Source of the DNA: Dendrolimus kikuchii
Taxonomy: Eukaryota; Arthropoda; Insecta; Lepidoptera; Lasiocampidae
Direction of reading: 5' to 3'
Assembly: GCA_019925095.2 (NCBI GenBank)
Contig: CM034410.1
Span: forward strand, 16,660,436 to 16,724,435
Length of the DNA stretch: 64,000 nt
In this document: positions 51,701 to 60,700 of the stretch, in pieces
How positions within the stretch are numbered: the first letter of the stretch is position 1
How the letters are laid out: each line of letters starts with the position of its first letter
The notes under the pieces: model-generated
Seen by the model: the letters and a program-made list of their open reading frames with translations, nothing else
What the model was told of the DNA's origin: nothing
Databases searched by the model: none
Position numbers and translations under genes: made by a program

Positions 51701-54700
51701 AACCAAATTTTTTTTTTTTTTTTTTTTCTATTGCAGGAGATCAGCAGACAGGCAGACGGCCCACTTGATGGAAAGCGGTTACCATCGCCTATGGACATTT
51801 GCAACACCAAAGACGCTACAAATGCGCTGCTGCTCTCTTAAGGGAGACTGGATCCTGGTCACTAATGCCGGAACACAACTCAAGGTTGTTATGGCGACAT
51901 ACTTTAGACCAGGGGTGGTAGCCATCCAGTCGGGCAAATGCCCTACCACCTGGCTGTGGGTTGTTTTGTCGCCTCTTACGACAGGCCGCCCGGCCGCAGG
52001 AAATTGTATTCTTTCTCCGTTCCTGCACGGATGAATAATTATAAAATATTATTAATATAGAAAACGGTGCTTACCTTCGGAGCCATGTCGGTTGGTGTTC
52101 GATGATGTTCGAAGGAATCAGTGATGATTTCTATGTGAGCTATTACTTTATATACTTAAATTAAAGGAAAATTTAAGTACTAATTAATATACGTAACAAT
52201 AGAGCATGTTTGAAATGATATCTTTAACACTTAACACTTCACTTGCAGCCGTGGATTCGTCTAACGGGCCTCGGGGAATAATTTTATATTTCTAGAATCA
52301 CCTTACTTTGCTCCGTACCTTCATTGTGAAATCTAATATATAAAATTCTCGTGTCACAGTTTTCGTTGCCATACTACTCCGAAACGGCTTGACCGATTTT
52401 GATGAAATTTTTTGTGCTTATCCGGTATCTATGAGAATCGGCCAACATCTATTTTTCATCCCCCTAAATGTTAGGGGTAGTTCACCCCTAAATTTTTTTT
52501 TTTTTTTTAGACAAAATTTTTAATTTCTATTTTTTTTATGATACAACATACAAAAATACATACAATCCTCAATTTTCACCCTTCTACGATCAACCCTTAT
52601 TTTTTATTGGTTAATTATAAACTTTAATTTTTTGGCAAGATTTTTAATCTTATGTTGTCATTACTTAGAATAAAAAAAATTATATTACTCTTTTAGATTC
52701 ACAATTAGAACGGTAGGTGGCACTGAGATTGGGTTCTGGAATGCTCCTAATCACCTGGAGCGATTTTGGTGATTTTGTTTTTATGCGTTTGAGTGGGTAC
52801 CCGGATGGTTTAGATTCGCAATTAGAATCGGTAGGTGGCTCTGGGATCGGGTTCTAGAATTTTAATTTTTAAAGGCAGGACAACGTCTGCCGGGGTCGCT
52901 AGTATTACATATAAACATTTAATCGTAATGATTCGATACAAGTTGTTACACGAGTATTTATTTTGATTTTGAAGTAACAAAGTATTTGATTGTTGGTTTT
53001 ACTAATTAAATATTACAGAAGTAGAATTAGTTTTTATTAATTATTTATTATTTTATTAACAACATTAGGTCGTTTTGGTCTTACGCCAAAAGGGAGGTTT
53101 GCACTGAAAATCAGCGCTGTGTCGGATATAATTCCGGCACAGCAATAAGCCGAGAGCAAACCTTGTTTGCTGAAAATGCGACGTACAAATTCTCAAATTA
53201 TGCCCTGTGTATAATAATGTACCACATCAATAATGTAATCACGTCGCCATATCTTCAAATGAAGATTTTCTTTCTTTAATCTACTCGACTCGAAGATTAT
53301 GTAGACACCTACTATACGTACATATATTACATGTAGATGAAAAGTATTTATTGTCTATCACATACACTTCTTCTTTTTGGCATTTCTTTAACATCCACTC
53401 TCAGTTTCGACTCCTACATTGAAAGTGTAGCTCAGCTGGCTGCTAAAAAGCTGTGTGTACTTTCAAAGGTGAGACGGTACTTCATAGCTGAGCAACTGCT
53501 TAATCTTTACTGTGCTCAAGTAAGATGTTGCATGGAGTACTGTTCTCACCTTTGGGACGGCTCAGCTAAATACCAGTTTCAAGCGCTAGAGTCAATTGAG
53601 AGAAGAGTCAAGAGGTTGATTGGTAGCGACCAGCTTGTCAATACAAGGCTTCAAACCGTAGAGCATCGACGCCGGGTGGCTAGTCTATCGGTTTTTTTAT
53701 AGGATTCATTTCGGAGAGTGTGCGGTTGAACTGCTCGGCCGGATTCCGCCTACACCATTCCATCTTCGGACCACAAGGCGCTCTGGTCTACGCCTTCGTT
53801 TCAGAGTGGAAACGCTACCAGTGCGCACTAAACGTATCGTCTCCACGTTCCTTCTACGTACGGCAGAGTTATGGAATGCACTAGCAGAGTCCGTGTTTCC
53901 CGAAAAGTACAATCCGGGTGTCATGCAGTTAAAAATACGTATATGTATGTGAGCGATCTCTTCTAGACAATCCGAAATGTTCGGGCAAATGAGCCATGCT
54001 CGAATAGTCTGCACAGCGAAGGGTTTGGTGTATATGTAGGTTTGAAAGAAGTTTACAATATCCGTGCAGGAACGGAGAAAGAATACAATTTCCTGCGGCC
54101 GGGCGGCCTGTCGTAAGAGGCGAAAAATAACCCACAGCCAGGTGGTAGGGCATTTGCCAGACTCTAGAGTATGTCGCCATAACAACCTTGAGTTGTGTTC
54201 CGGCATTAGTGACCAGGTTCCAGTCTCCATTAAGAGAGCAGCAGCGCATTTGTAGCGTAGCACCTATGGTGCTGCAAATGTCCATAGGCGATGGTAACCG
54301 CTGCCTGTGTGCTGATCTCCTGCAATAAAAAAAATATATATATGATTGTAAGTTAGGGGTCTGGTATGGTGTAATTCGAAACGGTCCTTTTTTCCCAATG
54401 ACTATCGTGTCTTGTACACGACATAATTCACATGCGCATTGTGCGGGTTAAGCTTTCGATTAGGTCATATTGTTTTGTTCTACTCATAATTTATTATTAA
54501 GTCAAAATCAATATGGCGTCATCGATATTTTACCTACAATTGACTAAAGAACACTTTATCGTTTCTATGCCTATTATTTTTAAAGTTTAACTCATTTCCA
54601 GCAGCGCTCAAAAGTATTTTGACAAGACTAAATTTGCTATATTTTGAGTTGATGTGTTTCTAACTAAATAAGTTTTTTTTTACAATAATACTTATAACTT

Positions 54701-57700
54701 GCACTGAAATTATTGATAAAAAAATGTTAGAAATTGTTTGTTTATTTTATCAAATTTCTAAAAAATATGTCGATACAGCAGTCAAAAGTATTTTGACATT
54801 TAAAGAAATATTTATCCGTGCAGGAACGGAGAAAGAATACAAATTCCTGCGGCCAGGCGGCCTGTCGTAAGAGGCGACTTAACAACCCACAGCCAGGTGG
54901 TAGGGCATTCGCCCGACTGGATGGCTACCACCCCTGGTCTAAAGTATGTCGCCATAACAACCTTGAGTTGTGTTCCGGCATTAGTGACCAGGTTCCAGTT
55001 TCCCTTAAGAGAGCAGCAGCGCATTTGCAGCAACTTGGTGTTGCAAATGTCCATAGGCGATGGTAACCGCTTTTCATCAAGTGGGCCGTCTGCCTGTCTG
55101 CTGATCTCCTGCAATAAAAAAAAAAAAAAAAAAAATATGTTTTTAAAGGAGACGGGGACTTTTTTCAAAATTAAAGTCACGAATAAAATGAGTTATCGAT
55201 TAATCATAATCGATTACGTGAATAAATTTAAATAATTAAAAACGTGCAAAAACTCACACCACGCGATTAATTAATTCCCAATAGCTATATTCACTGCAAT
55301 TATAAATATAACAACATAATAAAAAGAAATCTTCAAATCACTCATCGCTTTGCAATCTAGGCCGAAAAACGTATAAAAGTGTATCCGTCTCCTTTACATA
55401 CATACATACATACATAACTTCACGCCAGTTCCCTTGCGGGGTAGGCACGAACAACAGAGTGCCATTTAGGCTTATTCTTACACACCTCACTTGCCTCTTT
55501 GACATTCATAACTCTTGTCATGCAAGCTCGTCTGTTCTTAAGGCTCCTGACATCACCTTCTGCTAGCACACGATCAATTTGATCATGGAAGGTGTGTCGT
55601 GGCCTTCCACGACTTCTGCATCCATCCACTTTTGCATTGTATATCTGTTTAGTCATTCTTCCACATGCCCGAACCAACGGAGCATTCCTTTCCTTACCTT
55701 CACCCCGACACTCTCTTTCAGACCAACTCTCTTTCTTACTTCGGTATTTACGTCTCCTTTAATTATGCTTATTTTCGGTACTTGTTAATTTGTATTTTAT
55801 TGCGTATCCATTGGCTTTTAAGACAGCATCGCATCGTGCTAGCTTTTCTAAAATTGAATAATTTCATCCGTGCAGGAACGGAGAAAGAATACAATTTCCT
55901 GCGTTGGGGCGGCCTGTCGTGAGAGGCGACTAAACAACCCACAGCCAGGTAGGGCATTCGCCCGACTGGATGGCTACCACCCCTGGTCTAGAGTGTGCCG
56001 TCATAACAACCTTAGAGTTGTGTTCCGGCGTTAGTGGCCAAGTTCCAGTCGCCCTCAAGAGAGCAGTAGCGCATTTGTAGCACCTTTTGTGTTACAAATG
56101 TCTATAGGCGATGGTAACTGCTTCACATCAGGTGGGCCGTCTGCCTGTCTGCTGAACTCTGCAATAAAATTAAATAATAAAGAAAAAAAAAATCGACAAC
56201 TTAATCGACGAGTCCAGCTCTTCCCAGAGATGCTCTATCGCAGCTATACTCAACGCGAGGCCTGCGAATCGCATGTGGCCCGCCGAGCTTTTGTAAGTGG
56301 CCCGTCTGACATACTGAAAGTCTAACATACAATAGTCCATAGATGACGGTAACCGCTTTCCATCAGGTGGGTCGCAAGCCTTTTTTATACTCTAGGAATA
56401 TAAATACATCTAAATAAATGTATGTTGAGGCCCGCAGCACCTTATCTAATACAATCTATGTGGCCCTTATAAGAAAAAGGTTGTGCGTCGCTGCTCTGTC
56501 GGGTTTAAGTCTGCACTCTCATTGGTGACTGCAAAATTGTTTTCCCCGTGTTTCATGAAATCACTTACATGTCGAATCGTTATTATCTTTAATAATACTT
56601 ACCTTTAATAATAAAAAACAGACGATTTTATGTAGATTATTTCAGTCATAGAATATTTTTTGCGGTAGACTGTAATTTTAGAGTTATTTGCAAAAAAATG
56701 AAAAAGTGACCTTTATGGGCCCTCCCTTCCCTTAGCTCCACCCCTACATATCAGTAGTTGTAGTATGTTGTTCAGGACACCTTCCTCTACGACTGTGCCA
56801 AAATTCGCTTCCACACGAATTATTTCAGCTATTTTTCCTTCGTTGACTGGAGAAATAAACTTCATTGCTATTAGACCCTGGGTTCCGAAGATATAGTGCA
56901 GAAAATTCTTCAATTTTATTGAAATATTTTTAGGTTTATGAATTCCTAAAACGAGCAGGTACCTAATTAAGATCAACAACGTGCTGTACTAGAGTTGCCT
57001 AGGCAGGGGCGGATTTAGAAATATGACGCCTGTAGGCTATTCAATTTTTACCGCCCCTACCGATAAATCCATACATACATACATAACTTCACGCCAGTTC
57101 CCTTGCGGGGTAGGCACGAACAACAGAGCGCCATTTAGGCCCATTCTTACACACCTCACTTGCTTCTTTGACATTCATAACTCTTGTCATGCACACTCGT
57201 CTGTTCTTAAGGCCTCATAAGGCTCCTTATCACCCTCCGCTAGTACACGATCAATTTGATCATGGAAGGTGTGTCGTGGCCTTCCACGACTTCTGCATCC
57301 ATCCACTTTTGCATTGTATATCTGTTTAGTCATTCTTTCATCATGCATTCTTTCCACATGCCCGAACCACCGGAGCATTCCTTTCCTTACCTTTACCCCG
57401 ACACTCTCTTTCAGACCAACTCTCTTTCTTACTCGGGTATTACGAACGCGGTCCGCGAGCGACCGATAAATCGATACCATAATTCACAATCATATTAATT
57501 AGATCATTTTTTTGTCAATGAAATTGTAAGTATGATTTGTGTACATATCGTGAGACGTGTATAGTCGTGAATTAGACCTCCTTTTTACCGTAGTTTGAAG
57601 ATTGTGTAACACATAATATATAAAAAAATACGCCCCAAATTTGCCGCCCCTCCAAAATCTGCCGCTCTAGGCTCCAGCCTACTCAGCCTATTGGCAAATC

Positions 57701-60700
57701 CATCACTGTGCCTAGGACGAGGAGTCGTTAGCACCGACTTCAAGATTTTGTAGAAAATTTTATTTTTTGCATTTTTAAGTTACTCCTGAAGTCGGGTTCT
57801 TTTTTGATAGAAAATTGTTATTCACTTTTAAGTCAGATATATGTTAAAAAATAGTAATGAAATTTATGGGAGGAAACTATTCTGAAGCGGTACTGAATCT
57901 GTGGCAATTCGGGATCGGCAGTGGTCGAATGTGAAATATATAAATAGATTTAATAAGTTTAATCTTACACGATTGACGACAGACATGACGGGACAAAAGA
58001 ATTCATGAGAAAAACGTGGTGTCAAAAATATTTGAAATAACTTATCTGAGGTACCAGTGCCAAGTTAGACGATCTCATTTTAACAGAATCGTTAAATAAT
58101 AAATAATAAAACTACGTTTTAACGGTTTGAAGCGCGGTAATTTTATTTGATTTTGGTTTTTTTCCGACGTTTAGTTAAAATCGGTTTAGGAACAAGAAAG
58201 TTATGGCTGAACATACCTGTGCCCCCTTTCCAGGCCGGCAGCACATCTGGGGCCTATGTTTCAATTTTTGGTAGCTTTTAAAATTTATTTCGGCTACCGC
58301 CATTACTGCTAGCGGTAATACCAATTTTTTTTACCATTATTCAGTCGCGACGATATTGAGAAAATATTTGTAGATTTAGTAGAATACGAATTTTTGACAC
58401 TAATAACAGAATTGGGCCCCTATTGTTTCAAATGTTCAAAGGCGATGGGAACCAATGGCTATCATGTGGTCCGTGAGTCTGTCTGCTGTACCTACTTCGG
58501 CCATAAAAAATATTGTCTTAGGAAAGACTGAGTTTCTCTGTGGTATCTATCGTCTGTATAGTGTTCTGAGGAACTGTTCAGAATGGAGTCATCGTGGTTC
58601 TACTGCCCACCCCACTTTCTCAAGTCGTTGCCTCCCTGTACGGAAACGTTCTGTCAGGAATCCAAAAAAGTTCAATTTCTAGTTCGAACTAAGTTCCTCT
58701 AGAGGACATTTTGAAGGTCATACGTACAAGTTCAAAATTAAATCTGCATCGCAACGTGTTATCGCTGTTTAAGAAGATGAGAGTTACGATATGGGTCTTT
58801 TGTAAGTCATAAAAAATCTTCGAGGTCACAAAAACGACCCACAGTCGGGTGACAGGACACTTGCCCGTGGGGATGGCCGCCGCTCCTGGTCTAGAGTGGC
58901 CACGTAAGTCCTCTTTGAGACGGGCAGCACACCAGTAGGGCGACGGTAACCACTTTCCATCAGGCCTTTATCCTCCCTGGTGAATGTTATCAATAAATAA
59001 AAATAGTTGCACAAACAGGTAAACGATAAGAATTTATTAACGCTGCCATAACATGACTACATTTAATTAATTATATTAATAATATATTATTATTTGAATT
59101 AAAAACAATGGTACTAATTAGTCAACAGAATACATTACAATAATAATATGAAACCCAGATACGTAATCATAGTAGACTAGACTCATGTTCCAAAAATGGA
59201 AGTAATTCAACATTGCGAGGAAGGGTGGAGGCGTAATGTTGGAAGTTGGTTCGCACCCTACTATCTCCGCTTATAGGAGCCAAGACAAGATGACCTGAGA
59301 AGTCTCCTCTCCTCTTCTTTCTTACGCCAACGATTTGGTTTCGGCACAATATGTCTTTCCATCCACACTCCTCTATTCTGACATACGTCCTCTGTCACAC
59401 CACAAATCATCACACCGTCCTTTACACAATTTAAAGGAGAGTTTAAGTTATTTAATGAATAAACACAATGGTTGATTACTATATTAAGGTATAAGTGTAT
59501 ATAGAGGTTTTTATTTTCAATCTACAGATGGTCCTTTAAGTACCAAAAAATATAAAATATTAATACCGATAATAGTAAAACTTTTGTGAAGTTTTATTAT
59601 TTTACATACATACATAACTTCACGCCAGTTCCCTTGCGGGGTAGGCACGAACAACAGAGCGCCATTTAGGCCCATTCTTACACACCTCACTTGCTTCTTT
59701 GACATTCATAACTCTTGTCATGCACACTCGTCTGTTCTGAAGGCTCCTGACATCACCTTCTGCTAGTACATGATCAATTTGATCATGGAAGGTGTGTCGT
59801 GGCCTTCCACGACTTCTGCATCCATCCATTTTTGCATTGTATATCTGTTTAGTCATTCTTTCCACATGCCCGAACCACCGGAGCATTCCTTTCCTTACCT
59901 TCACCCCGACACTCTCTTTCAGACCAACTCTCTTTCTTACTTCGGTAAGAAAGAGAGACTTTCTTATTATTTTCTTTCATAAAAATCTGTATATTGTATA
60001 GTTTAGTGCATTTGACTCAACCAATTGTTGTAGACTAAGTCAATTTACATATTAAGAGCATTACAATACAAATACAATACAAAATCTTTATTACATAGCC
60101 AACAACAACATTATTGTGTTACATACAAGTAAAAAGTACAAAAGGACAGAATTGTCCAAAGCAACGCAAGCTGTGAAGTCAGGTGGTCGCCAAGACCCCG
60201 GACTGGGAACAAACCTGTGTTACAGTTAGCATTGGCAGCCATCCGGCTGCAAGAAATTTCTTGTATTTAAAGGCTCATTTGTCACATACAGAGAAAATTC
60301 TGAATCCTAAACTAGTAAATCTGTAAAACATTAGGATTCAGATCAAATTATATTTATATTTTGTTATTTATTTAAGTGCCTGCATAGTATAGGGTGTGTG
60401 TGTACACATGGGTGTGAGTGTGTTACGATAATTACAGAGTGTATGGTACCAAGAGTAAAGTAGAGTAGAGTTCATCCAACTCTTTTTGCTCTACCTTTAC
60501 ATTTATATCCATCAGCCTTGCAGTTTAACATTCTTTGTCACGTGAGTTTCATCCCTCCTCATTACATGCCCATACTACCTCAGTCTTCTTCCTCTCAGTT
60601 TTTCAGTCACGGCTGCAACATTCAAAGATCCCCTTATGTTCTCATTTCGCACTTTGTCCATTTTTGTAACACCACAAATCCATTACAGCTGAATGGAGAC

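Noticed and set aside
56713..56979. 88-codon minus open frame
   Set aside because: No recognisable motif, splice signals or repeat match; length is compatible with chance.
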